This document shows positions 33,072 to 41,269 of a stretch of 64,000 nucleotides of DNA, piece by piece (the first letter of the stretch is position 1; every line of letters starts with the position of its first letter). Location of the stretch: the NCBI GenBank assembly GCA_910577235.1, contig CAJTMX010000008.1, positions 53,055 through 117,054 on the forward strand. Direction: 5' to 3'. Source of the DNA: an uncultured Acetatifactor sp. GTDB lineage: Bacteria; Bacillota; Clostridia; Lachnospirales; Lachnospiraceae. Made by a program: the position numbers and the translations under genes. The notes under the pieces are model-generated. The model was not told where the DNA came from. It was given only the letters and a program-made list of their open reading frames with translations, and did no database searches.

Positions 33072-34574
33072 CTATAATACCTGCCCCGCGATCCGGCCTG
33101 CATATTCCATAAAACTACCCGGGAAAAGTCCCATTCCCAGCGCCAAGGCCGCCAGGATCAGCAGTGGGATCAACATGGCCGCTTTCGGCTCCTGCCGTCC
33201 GGTACACATGACGGCAGTTCCGGGGAAAAATCCTTTCGTCACTACAGGCAACAGATATCCGGCAGTCAGAAGAGCGCTGACCAGCAGCACCGCCGCTCCC
33301 ACATAACCCCATGCCCCAAGCCCCGCCTCCAACGCGCCCTGGGCCAGATACCATTTGCTCACAAAACCGCTGGCGGGAGGGATGCCGATCAGAGCCAGAG
33401 AGAGCAGGGTATAACACCACAGAACCGTGGGCATCCCGCGGCTTATACCGGACAGCTCCTCCACCCTGGTCTTTCCGTCCAATAGAAAGATACCCGCCGC
33501 CAGAAAAAGTCCGCACTTTGTAATGCCGTGAAACACCACATGGAGCAGCGCTCCTGTAAAGCCCGACGGGGACAGCACCGCCAGACCGAACAGGATATAG
33601 GACAGATTGCTCACCGTGGAATAGGCCAGCCGCTTTTTCAGAACCGGTTCCCGGTATGCCAGCAGCGAACCCATAAACACCGTAGCCAGCGTCAATGTCA
33701 GCCAGACATACTGCACCCAGGTCCCCCGCAGAAGGTCCGGCCCCACAATATAATAAACTACCCGGATAACCGCCAACACCCCGGATTTTACGATTACGCC
33801 GGATAAAGCGGCGGACGCCGGGGAAGGCGCTACCGGGTGGGCGGCAGGCAGCCAGGCATGCAGGGGAAACATCCCCGCTTTGGCTCCAAAGCCCACCAGC
33901 ATCAGCATTACCACTGCCGGCAGCGGCGCCCCATGCCCGGCCAGGATCTCGCTCCCCAGCACTCCTCCCGGCGTAAAAGCAGGACTGCCGCTTATCCCAT
34001 GGAGGAAATAGATTCCGTACAATCCCAAATATGCCCCACAGAGAGAATAGAAGAGATATTTCAGCGCCGCCATGATGGCCTCCCTGCTCCCGCTATGCAG
34101 TACCAGAGGGAATGACGCAAGTGTCATAAGCTCGTAAAACAGGTACATTGTAACCAGATTTCCCGAGAAATCCAGACATACCAACACGCCGTACAGCAGC
34201 AGATAAAACCCAAAGAACCGCTTTTCCTCCCCTTCATGGCGCATATATACAATGCTGTATATCCCCACCGGAACCCACACTGCCGTGACCAGCGTCACAA
34301 ACCATCTGCCCAGGGAATCCACCCGGAAGTATATGGGCATATCTTCCGTCAGGTAAAACAGTGTGACACTTCTGTCACCGCTCCATGCCGTCCAAAGCGC
34401 CAGAGTCGCGGCCGCCAGCAACGCAGCCGACGCCAGGCCGTATACCGCTTTCCCCGGGCCCCCGGCCCCGCCCTTGGGAGCAGATGCCAAATGCTCCGCA
34501 AAAGACCATATCAGCAGGATGATCCCTGCGCCCGCCGCTATCAGGACGGGACTCAAAATCCACAAATTGCCCAT
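33072..34574 (-). CDS. NuoN/MrpD-like antiporter subunit (second)
   Basis: 500 residues from the ATG at 34574 with GAGG upstream; a TTG two codons earlier is less likely. It has the same family features: glutamate in YELMTLASFPLVLHS, lysine in GAKAGMFPLHAWLPAAHPVA, and a second lysine in VFHGITKCGLFLAAG. It is more similar in motif to the 29412 gene than to the 34633 gene, so the set includes diverged duplicates. It is encoded 58 bases after mrpD on the same transcript. Confidence 0.87.
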   Translation of the reverse strand: MGNLWILSPVLIAAGAGIILLIWSFAEHLASAPKGGAGGPGKAVYGLASAALLAAATLALWTAWSGDRSVTLFYLTEDMPIYFRVDSLGRWFVTLVTAVWVPVGIYSIVYMRHEGEEKRFFGFYLLLYGVLVCLDFSGNLVTMYLFYELMTLASFPLVLHSGSREAIMAALKYLFYSLCGAYLGLYGIYFLHGISGSPAFTPGGVLGSEILAGHGAPLPAVVMLMLVGFGAKAGMFPLHAWLPAAHPVAPSPASAALSGVIVKSGVLAVIRVVYYIVGPDLLRGTWVQYVWLTLTLATVFMGSLLAYREPVLKKRLAYSTVSNLSYILFGLAVLSPSGFTGALLHVVFHGITKCGLFLAAGIFLLDGKTRVEELSGISRGMPTVLWCYTLLSLALIGIPPASGFVSKWYLAQGALEAGLGAWGYVGAAVLLVSALLTAGYLLPVVTKGFFPGTAVMCTGRQEPKAAMLIPLLILAALALGMGLFPGSFMEYAGRIAGQVL

Positions 34575-34632
34575 AACCAATCCTCACACCCAGATACATG
34601 CTCCCGGCCCTCGCCGGAGTATAGTCTCTATT

Positions 34633-36138
34633 CTAAGAAAACATCTCAAGCCCACGTTGGATCAGCCGGATCACCGGCTCGCTGTTCAGTCCCAGGATCA
34701 CGTTGAGCAGAATAAACAGGATCATGGCCCCAGATTTGGCCGGTTGCCGCCTCACCGGGATCTCCTCATATCCCTCCGGCAGTATATCCGCTTTTAAAGG
34801 CGTATAAATGCGGATCACCGTCTTCATAAAATACACTGTGTTCAGAATCGTGCTCACCGCCAGCGCGATCAAAGTGGGCAGCATTTTCACCGTATGTCCC
34901 ACCGCCGCCTGGGAGAAAAACAGTTTTGAGATAAAGCCCGCAAACATAGGGACGCCCACCATGGACAGAGACCCCACGGTAAAAGCCACCCCCGCCAGTC
35001 TGTTGCGATACCCCGCGCCGCTGAGATCCTTAAAATAGCTGCTGCCGCCGGATGCCTGGGCAATGCCGGACGCTGCCACAAACAGCAGAGACTTGGTAGC
35101 GGCGTGACATATCACATGATAGATGCTGGCGATCACTCCCGCCGCCGTGCCTAAACCGAAACCCATATAGATATATCCTATCTGGGCCACCGAGGAATAG
35201 GCTATCATGCGGCGGATATCGCTCTCCCGAATGGCGTCCACGGAACCCATGATCATGCCTGCGATGCCAAACGCAAACAACACGTGGATCACTTTGCTGT
35301 CACTGATGATATCAAACCCGATCACGCGGTAAAATATCTTAACCAGCAAAAAGATATATCCCTTGGACACCAGGGAGGACAGGATCGCCGCGGAGGATAC
35401 GGTGGAGTACCCATAGGCGTCCGGCAGCCAGGTATGAAAGGGAAACAGCGCGCTCTTGATGGCCAGACCCACACACATCAGGCAGATGGACACCAGCAGA
35501 GGGGTCTGATACTGCCCCTGGGCCACCAGCGCATGAACCGTCTCCTGAATGTTGCTCATGAGCAGATGCCCCGTCAGATCATACAGAAAGCACAGCCCCA
35601 GCAACAGCAGACCTGACCCCAGCAGACTCATGATCATATACCGGGTGGCCGCCTCGATGGTGTGGCCGCTCTGCCTTATCATGATCAGCCCACAGGCGGA
35701 TATGGTATTGATCTCCACAAATACATAAGCGGTAAACAGATCGTTGGTATAGATCAGCGCCAGCAGGGAACAGAGCAGCAGATCCACCATTATATAATAC
35801 AGATTCTGCTTGGACTGCTGGATCTGAGCCTCCCTCTCCCGGCTGCCACCCAACATACACAGCAGCATGATCGCACAGAAAAACACTCCCATCAGCCCTT
35901 CCAAAACCCCTGCTCTGATCTCATTGCCCCAGGGCGCGGGAAAATGCCCCATGGTATAGACAAAAGGCTGCCCGGTGCGGCACACATACCACAGCACGGC
36001 GCAGGACATGAGACCGCACAGCACGATCACCGCCCCGTTGACCCTCTTTGCCCATCTCCCGCCCAGTATCGAAGACAGCGGCCCGGAAAAGAGGGAGAGC
36101 ACAATGGAGAAAAAGGGAAAGTTGCGTATAAAATCCAT
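34633..36138 (-). CDS. mrpD: Mrp-type Na+/H+ antiporter subunit D
   Basis: 501 residues and about 14 helices. The glutamate lies in FVEINTISACGLIM and the lysine in AIKSALFPFHTWLPDAYGYS, the distinctive MrpD/MnhD form of the motif. The ATG shares its A with the TAA of the subunit C gene. In Mrp complexes D works with A as the ion-translocating pair. Here it directly follows C, as in the canonical order. Confidence 0.9.
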   Translation of the reverse strand: MDFIRNFPFFSIVLSLFSGPLSSILGGRWAKRVNGAVIVLCGLMSCAVLWYVCRTGQPFVYTMGHFPAPWGNEIRAGVLEGLMGVFFCAIMLLCMLGGSREREAQIQQSKQNLYYIMVDLLLCSLLALIYTNDLFTAYVFVEINTISACGLIMIRQSGHTIEAATRYMIMSLLGSGLLLLGLCFLYDLTGHLLMSNIQETVHALVAQGQYQTPLLVSICLMCVGLAIKSALFPFHTWLPDAYGYSTVSSAAILSSLVSKGYIFLLVKIFYRVIGFDIISDSKVIHVLFAFGIAGMIMGSVDAIRESDIRRMIAYSSVAQIGYIYMGFGLGTAAGVIASIYHVICHAATKSLLFVAASGIAQASGGSSYFKDLSGAGYRNRLAGVAFTVGSLSMVGVPMFAGFISKLFFSQAAVGHTVKMLPTLIALAVSTILNTVYFMKTVIRIYTPLKADILPEGYEEIPVRRQPAKSGAMILFILLNVILGLNSEPVIRLIQRGLEMFS

Positions 36139-36515
36139 TACTTTTCCTCCTTCTTGAGCAGAGTGGATATCTCGTCCAGATCCAGGGTATGATACCGCCG
36201 ATAGAGCCTGATCGTCAAAGACAGCATCAGCGCCGTCACGGATACGGACACCACGATGCCCGTCAGCACCAGGCCACTGGGGATGGGATTCACATAAGCC
36301 TCCACACTCTGGACGCCATCCACCACTATCGGCGCTTTGCGCCCGTCAATATAGCCCTTCAGAGCCAGAAACAGATAGGTAGCCGTGTCCATGATATTAA
36401 GGCCTATGATCTTTTTTATCAGATTTTTTTGCAGCAGCAGATTGGAAAAGCCGATCCCAAACAGGATCATGGCCACTGCCTCCCCGTAATTGCGAATAAG
36501 ATTACCAAAATCCAC
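36138..36515 (-). CDS. mrpC: Mrp-type antiporter subunit C (NuoK-like)
   Basis: 125 residues with three membrane helices, a NuoK-like fold. Recognisable segments are IGFSNLLLQKNLIKKIIGLN and VVDGVQSVEAYVNPIPSGLVLTG, the latter including the conserved N-P-I-P-x-G-L-V-L-T. It lies between subunits B and D as in known mrp/mnh operons. Confidence 0.92.
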   Translation of the reverse strand: MDFGNLIRNYGEAVAMILFGIGFSNLLLQKNLIKKIIGLNIMDTATYLFLALKGYIDGRKAPIVVDGVQSVEAYVNPIPSGLVLTGIVVSVSVTALMLSLTIRLYRRYHTLDLDEISTLLKKEEK

Positions 36516-36548
36516 TGTCTTTTCCTCCCTATATCCACAAGGCGGACA

Positions 36549-37520
36549 TCAATAATTTCCTTTGCGGAACATCACATAGAATGTGTACATCGTGCCCGCC
36601 ACCACCACGCCCACACAGATATTCAGCAGCAGTATCAGCCCGCTGCTGAGGATGGCTCCCGGTGTGCCCAGGGGGATGACGCTCTCGATATGGTTGGCCC
36701 CCGTGTAAAATGAGTAGGTCTTGGACAGGCAGTAACAGGCCAGCGCCCCAAAACTCATCCATTTATAGGTGCCGGCGGTAAAAAATCGCTCCGTTTTGGC
36801 AAAGCCGAAGGCACTGACATACAGGATCAGCCCCGCGCCGATCACCGCGCCGCCGGAAAAGCCTCCCCCCGGTCCCAGGTGTCCGCACAAGATGATATAG
36901 ATTCCGAAGATAACGATAAACGGAACCAGAATCCTTGCCGCCGTCTGCAGGATCACGTCATTTTTAGGCTCATATGCCCTGTCGTTGGCCTCCGTTTCCT
37001 CCTGGCTGTTTTTACCTGTTTTGCTGTCGGCACGGAGCAGGATCAGCACCGTACATGTGGCGATGAACAATACATGGGATTCCCCCAGCGTGTCAAAGGC
37101 TCTGTAGTCCAGGATCATACCTGTGACTATATTTACCGCGCCCGTCTCCTGCAGTCCTCTCTCTATATACCTCTGGGACACCTCATTGTTTACAGGCCTG
37201 TCCGCCTCCCCAAAGGGGGGGAGGTCCGCCACGCCGATGAGCAGCATGGACACCAGCAGGATACAGAACAAAAAGCTGAATATCCGGTACAGCTTTTTAA
37301 ACAGCGCTACTTCCCTGTTGTTTTTTGTATCATATACCCGGTCTCGCTCCCGTCTCTTGTCCGCCAAAAACCTCTGCCGCAGGGTCTCGTCCTCCATGCG
37401 GGGACTCTGGGGTCTCATCTCCACATTGTCCAGATAGAGGTCCCTGCTGCCCTCCAGCCAGGTTTTCAACTTGTAGGACAGGGTTTTCTCATACTGCTCC
37501 CGGGGTACCTTCCTGCTCAC
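36549..37520 (-). CDS. MbhE/MrpB-like subunit with long hydrophilic N-terminus
   Basis: 323 residues starting at GTG 37520, which overlaps the preceding stop. Residues 1-75 are highly charged and probably cytoplasmic; this part is not in ordinary MrpB. A single helix and DLPPFGEADRPVN with ETGAVNIVTGMILDYRAFDTLGES follow, the MbhE-like segment. The MrpB/MbhF domain comes last, with four helices and GHLGPGGGFSGGAVIGAGLI. It therefore looks like a fusion of two subunits plus an extension. Confidence 0.87.
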   Translation of the reverse strand: MSRKVPREQYEKTLSYKLKTWLEGSRDLYLDNVEMRPQSPRMEDETLRQRFLADKRRERDRVYDTKNNREVALFKKLYRIFSFLFCILLVSMLLIGVADLPPFGEADRPVNNEVSQRYIERGLQETGAVNIVTGMILDYRAFDTLGESHVLFIATCTVLILLRADSKTGKNSQEETEANDRAYEPKNDVILQTAARILVPFIVIFGIYIILCGHLGPGGGFSGGAVIGAGLILYVSAFGFAKTERFFTAGTYKWMSFGALACYCLSKTYSFYTGANHIESVIPLGTPGAILSSGLILLLNICVGVVVAGTMYTFYVMFRKGNY

Positions 37521-37810
37521 TGGCTCCGCCTCCTTCTATATTCCAGTTCCTCTTCCTCCTGCGCTTTATCCGCTCCCATGATGGCATGGATCTTCTTGAG
37601 GGTCAGCACGAACAGCACCGTTGTCACACCCGCTCCCACCGCCGCTTCCGTGATCGCCAGATCGGGAGATTCCAGGATCACCCATATGATCGACATGACC
37701 AGACTGTAAGTCATAAAGATCAGCACTGTGTTCAGCAGGCTTTTAGACAGACTGGCCGCCACCGCGCACACGATCAAAAACAGAAACAAAATAGCCGTAA
37801 ATACCGTCAT
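37517..37810 (-). CDS. DUF4040/MbhD-like antiporter subunit
   Basis: 97 residues from the ATG at 37810; GTG codons at 37819 and 37813 are alternatives, but the AAGGAG site fits the ATG better. Three helices. SPDLAITEAAVGAGVTTVLF is the hallmark of the MbhD/MrpA C-terminal region. In canonical MrpA this segment is fused to the large subunit, so its separation here resembles hydrogenase-type (Mbh) operons. The tail is acidic and then basic (EEEELEYRRRR). Confidence 0.85.
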   Translation of the reverse strand: MTVFTAILFLFLIVCAVAASLSKSLLNTVLIFMTYSLVMSIIWVILESPDLAITEAAVGAGVTTVLFVLTLKKIHAIMGADKAQEEEELEYRRRRSQ

Positions 37811-37815
37811 CACCG

Positions 37816-38187
37816 TCACTCTCCTTCCTTTATCTCCTGCTCCGCCCCGTGGCCGTCCTCCATCACGATCCTGCGGTAATGTTTCTCAGGCTCCTCATCC
37901 GTAGTCACCTCCAGCCTGGCGATCAGGTGGGAGGAGGTGGGGGAGGACAGCCACAAAAACAAAATGATCAGAAACAGTTTCAGCGAAGTAAAATTCCATC
38001 CGCACATGACGATCAGGCCCAACAGGCAGCTGCCGATACCCAGCGTGTCTCCCATAGCCGCGGCATGCATACGGTTCAGCGCATACCGGAACCGGAATAC
38101 CCCGATCATCTCTATTACAAATATTCCCAGTCCAATGAGCAATAAAACGGCTCCTGCCAGAAAACGTATCCATTCCCAAACCGCCAT
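37816..38187 (-). CDS. mrpG: Mrp-type antiporter subunit G
   Basis: 123 residues, three helices. FRFRYALNRMHAAAMGDTLG matches the MrpG/MnhG/PhaG signature, and SSPTSSHLIARLE fits its third helix region. The C-terminal 35 residues are a charged tail ending in a run of glutamates. It follows subunit F by three bases. Confidence 0.9.
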   Translation of the reverse strand: MAVWEWIRFLAGAVLLLIGLGIFVIEMIGVFRFRYALNRMHAAAMGDTLGIGSCLLGLIVMCGWNFTSLKLFLIILFLWLSSPTSSHLIARLEVTTDEEPEKHYRRIVMEDGHGAEQEIKEGE

Positions 38188-38190
38188 AGC

Positions 38191-38517
38191 CTATACTCCA
38201 TCCTTTCTCCCACGCTGTTTCCACTCCTTATATACGCCCAGATACACTTTGGTCAGTATGATCACCGCCAGAAAACTGATCATGGCATAGATCAGGCAGA
38301 TATCCACCAGATATCCCTCTTCCAGGAACAGAGCCAGTATGGCGATCATCACCATGACCATGGTTCCCATCATGTTCACCGCCACTATGCGGTCCGCGAT
38401 CCGCGGCCCGATGATCGCCCGGATAAGACACAGGATAACCATTACCGCCAAAAACACCAGCGCTCCGATAAACAAAATATTATAAGCCTGTCCCAGGCCC
38501 GGTACCGCACTGCCCAC
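38191..38517 (-). CDS. mrpF: Mrp-type antiporter subunit F
   Basis: 108 residues with three helices. IRAIIGPRIADRIVAVNMMGT is the diagnostic MrpF motif. The start is GTG at 38517 (GGAGG at 5 bases); the ATG at 38519 is out of frame. Located between E and G as in other mrp operons. Confidence 0.9.
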   Translation of the reverse strand: MGSAVPGLGQAYNILFIGALVFLAVMVILCLIRAIIGPRIADRIVAVNMMGTMVMVMIAILALFLEEGYLVDICLIYAMISFLAVIILTKVYLGVYKEWKQRGRKDGV

Positions 38518-38558
38518 ATTTACCTCCTCCTGCCGCCAACGGCCATGTCCCCGTTCTG

Positions 38559-39017
38559 CTATCTCTCCATATCCTCTGCGAGTTTTGTGAATACACTGTC
38601 GTCCATACCCTCCGCCAGGCTTTCATCCAGACAGTGCACAGTGTAGTCGCCGTTTTCCAGCATTACCGTGATCGTGCCCGGCGTCAGCGTGATGGCATTG
38701 GCCAAAAGCGTCTGCGCCGCCGGACTTTTCAGATCACTGCGAAAACGCGCCAGCACGGGCTGGATCTCCTCCCTCTGTGTGAGGATCAAATGTATGACGC
38801 CCAGATTTGCCTTGACCACTTCTATGACCAGCACAACTGCATAGCGCAGCAGCTTTCCCAGCTTACGATAGATCCGCAGTTCCTTTTTAACGCTATAATC
38901 CATGAACCTGCAGGTAAAAGCAAAGAGCAGTCCGGCGATCACAACGCCAAAAACGCTTATTTCAAGCGTTATATTTCCATTAAATATCACCCAAAGAGCA
39001 AAATAGACCAGAAACAT
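38559..39017 (-). CDS. mrpE: Mrp-type antiporter subunit E
   Basis: 152 residues from the ATG at 39017. An ATG at 39059 would add 14 residues and cannot be excluded, as neither has an ideally spaced site. Two N-terminal helices are followed by a soluble domain with NAITLTPGTITVML, the conserved MrpE/MnhE motif. It is the first gene of the ten-gene operon. No clear promoter was identified in the short gap before it. Confidence 0.88.
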   Translation of the reverse strand: MFLVYFALWVIFNGNITLEISVFGVVIAGLLFAFTCRFMDYSVKKELRIYRKLGKLLRYAVVLVIEVVKANLGVIHLILTQREEIQPVLARFRSDLKSPAAQTLLANAITLTPGTITVMLENGDYTVHCLDESLAEGMDDSVFTKLAEDMER

Positions 39018-39090
39018 ATTTACCCGCCACCTCCAAAAACGACTTAATATTATACCCATTATTTCCCAAAGTCAATGGCTATAGACAAAA

Positions 39091-39116
39091 ATCCCGGGGT
39101 TATAATACCCCGGGAT
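39091..39116 (-). terminator. Terminator between small membrane gene and mrp operon
   Basis: ATCCCGGGGT (39091-39100) and ACCCCGGGAT (39107-39116) form a perfect stem with a 6-base loop. On the minus strand it is followed by TTTTTG. It would stop transcription from the 39153-39395 gene before mrpE, so the mrp operon should have its own promoter. Confidence 0.82.
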
Positions 39117-39152
39117 ACGTTGTTGCATCCAATATCTATCTGCGTCCGGAAT

Positions 39153-39395
39153 CTATTGACCCGAGCGCGCTCTTTTCCTTTTCCTGACCAGATGAACCAC
39201 ATAACAGGCAAGCGACACTCCGGTAAGTCCCAGCGCTATAAACAGCAGCTGCTGCCATGTCACATGCCACACATTGACCAGAATGATGGAGGCCACCATC
39301 AGCGTAAAAGCCCAGTAAGCATACATTAATACTCCGATCAATATTGTGAACAGAATGTCTTTCAGCAGATCTATCTTCGTGTACCGCTTATCCAC
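39153..39395 (-). CDS. Small two-helix membrane protein
   Basis: 80 residues. Two hydrophobic segments (about 13-40 and 48-68) sit between charged ends (MDKRYTKIDLLKD and VRKRKRARSGQ). No family recognised. It has its own terminator and lies between the GH43 and mrp genes on the minus strand. Confidence 0.6.
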   Translation of the reverse strand: MDKRYTKIDLLKDILFTILIGVLMYAYWAFTLMVASIILVNVWHVTWQQLLFIALGLTGVSLACYVVHLVRKRKRARSGQ

Positions 39396-39460
39396 AATTA
39401 CCTCTTTTCCCGGCGGCGGGAGCCAGGATATAAAGCCTCCGCCGCGCCCGTGTGACTGCG

Positions 39461-41068
39461 TTAATATTTCACTCCCCAGATACTCTCGTTTACGCCCACG
39501 GCGGAGAAGGTCATCACATCCGTGCCCGCCTGATCCTTCATGGCGCAGAATACGCCGCTGTACTCATGGTCGTCATAGGTAATATGCACATAGGGCGTCC
39601 CTTCCGTCACGGTCCATGTTCCCACCACCGATCCGGTTATCGTTCCGTCCTCATGCAGATCGATCATCACCGGCTGGGTGATCTCCTTGTCAATCTTCAT
39701 ACCCTGATTGATAAAATAGTATTCTCCCACCAGCTCCGCGCTGTCATAGCCGCTCTCCGACAGGGTTTCCCCCGTGGTGGTATAAGGTGCCAGCACCGGC
39801 CATGCCTCCTGATTCATGAAGATCTGTTTCACCGCCGGCTCATGATACTCATTGCCGTTGTTAAAACGGGTGTGATAGCATACATACTGTTTGCCGTCCG
39901 TGTCGATAAAAGTGGACATACCGCCGGTGGCCATATATGCGTATTTGCAGCTGGGCAGGTAATAATTACCGGACAGTTTCAAGCCGTAATAAGCATTGTT
40001 ATAGCCCTTAAGCGGACGCTGGCCTCCCATGTCCACATACTCTCCGTCCGGCTTGTCGCTGCGCAGCACACGGATCTGATAACCCCCTGTGCGCTCCAGG
40101 CTGCCATAGCTCAGATACAGATAATAGTAATCCGTATTGGGATCATACTGAATATAGGGACCCTCGATGGATTGATGCCCGCCGCCCAGCAGGCGCTTGC
40201 CAAAATAGGGATCAACCTCGTTGTCCGGATCTGCCTCAGGATGGATCACCAGACCCGTCTCAGGGTCAAGCTCCAATATGAAGATACCGCCCGACCAGGA
40301 ACCGTAAGTCATCCACAGCCGCCCCTCTTTATCGTAAAAGGGAGCCGGATCGATGCAGTTGGGCCACAGCTGGTTGTCATATTCGCCGTTCCCTCTCAGA
40401 TAGGTATCCGCCGCATAGGTTTCATCCACATAATCATACACATCCGTGCGGTCAATATCGTCTGCCGTAAATCCGGAATACAGCAGCTCTCCCTGATACA
40501 CATAAGGCCCTTCCGGCTTATCCGCCGTGGCATAACAGAGATTTGACTTTATATAGGTAGAGGAAGTGCAGAAATACATCACGTATTTCCCCATAGCCTC
40601 GTTGTAGATCACATCCTCCGCCCACACCGCATAGCCGCCGTTGCCATAGTCTCCGGAATAGTCAAATATGGTCAGTTCTTCGTTGAACAGATCCTCAAAA
40701 AGGGGATTGTCCGAAGTATAGCCGTTCCCGATGTACTGCCATGTATGCAGATCTTCCGATGTGGCCCCGGTCATATGGGAACCGTAGATATAATATTTGC
40801 CGTCATACACTTTGATAGAGGGATCATGCACCGAAACCCTTGCCCCGTTAGCCGCCGTATCAATGCCCGTGTAATCCCCCTCCCGCACCACGGGTTCCGG
40901 GGCGGGTTTCTCTGTAGGCTCCGCGGGAGGCTCACTGACTTCCCCCGTCCCTGTCTCAGGGCTCTCTCCCGTAGATTCCCCCGAAGACGCTGCCGGCTGC
41001 CCCCCGCAGCCCATAAGCGCCCCAGTCATACAAATACACAATGCCACCGCCAATAATCTGTTTTTCAT
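39461..41068 (-). CDS. GH43 endo-arabinanase-like lipoprotein
   Basis: 535 residues. The lipoprotein signal ends at Cys21 (GALMGCGG) and is followed by a Ser/Glu/Pro-rich tether of about 40 residues, so the enzyme is held on the outer face of the membrane. The five-bladed GH43 core has Asp82 (HDPSIKVYDG, general base), Asp240 (NCIDPAPF) and Glu302 (SIEGPYIQYD, general acid). The C-terminal 100 residues resemble the extra beta-barrel of extended arabinanases such as Abn2. It probably cuts alpha-1,5-arabinan. It is divergent from an OFA-type carrier. Confidence 0.85.
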   Translation of the reverse strand: MKNRLLAVALCICMTGALMGCGGQPAASSGESTGESPETGTGEVSEPPAEPTEKPAPEPVVREGDYTGIDTAANGARVSVHDPSIKVYDGKYYIYGSHMTGATSEDLHTWQYIGNGYTSDNPLFEDLFNEELTIFDYSGDYGNGGYAVWAEDVIYNEAMGKYVMYFCTSSTYIKSNLCYATADKPEGPYVYQGELLYSGFTADDIDRTDVYDYVDETYAADTYLRGNGEYDNQLWPNCIDPAPFYDKEGRLWMTYGSWSGGIFILELDPETGLVIHPEADPDNEVDPYFGKRLLGGGHQSIEGPYIQYDPNTDYYYLYLSYGSLERTGGYQIRVLRSDKPDGEYVDMGGQRPLKGYNNAYYGLKLSGNYYLPSCKYAYMATGGMSTFIDTDGKQYVCYHTRFNNGNEYHEPAVKQIFMNQEAWPVLAPYTTTGETLSESGYDSAELVGEYYFINQGMKIDKEITQPVMIDLHEDGTITGSVVGTWTVTEGTPYVHITYDDHEYSGVFCAMKDQAGTDVMTFSAVGVNESIWGVKY

Positions 41069-41108
41069 ACCCCTTGTATCCTCCTCGGTTATTTAGCGTA
41101 ACCACTTC

Positions 41109-41179
41109 TTTACTCTAGATTAAAATGTTTTACTCAAAATGTCAATAAATCTATGAAAATAATTACAAATCTTTTACTC
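41109..41179. repeat. Three TTTACTC direct repeats between GH43 and OFA genes
   Basis: TTTACTC occurs at 41109-41115, 41129-41135 and 41173-41179. The first two are exactly 20 bases apart. They lie between divergent start codons, upstream of the OFA promoter and near the GH43 promoter. A response-regulator or activator site is possible. Confidence 0.4.
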
Positions 41180-41184
41180 CAGTA

Positions 41185-41213
41185 TTGAAAATTAAAGACT
41201 TTAGGAGTAGAAT
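41185..41213 (+). promoter_or_regulatory. Promoter of the OFA-family MFS gene
   Basis: TTGAAA (41185-41190) and TAGAAT (41208-41213) with 17 bases between them, about 55 bases before the ATG at 41270. Confidence 0.65.
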
Positions 41214-41269
41214 AACAACGGAGTTTATAAATATTTAATTATTATTTTATAATTTAGGAGAGTGTACTT

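Noticed and set aside
29412..39017. Complex I or a membrane-bound hydrogenase
   Set aside because: No NuoB/C/D/I or hydrogenase large/small subunit genes occur in the window. Only the ion-translocating half is present.
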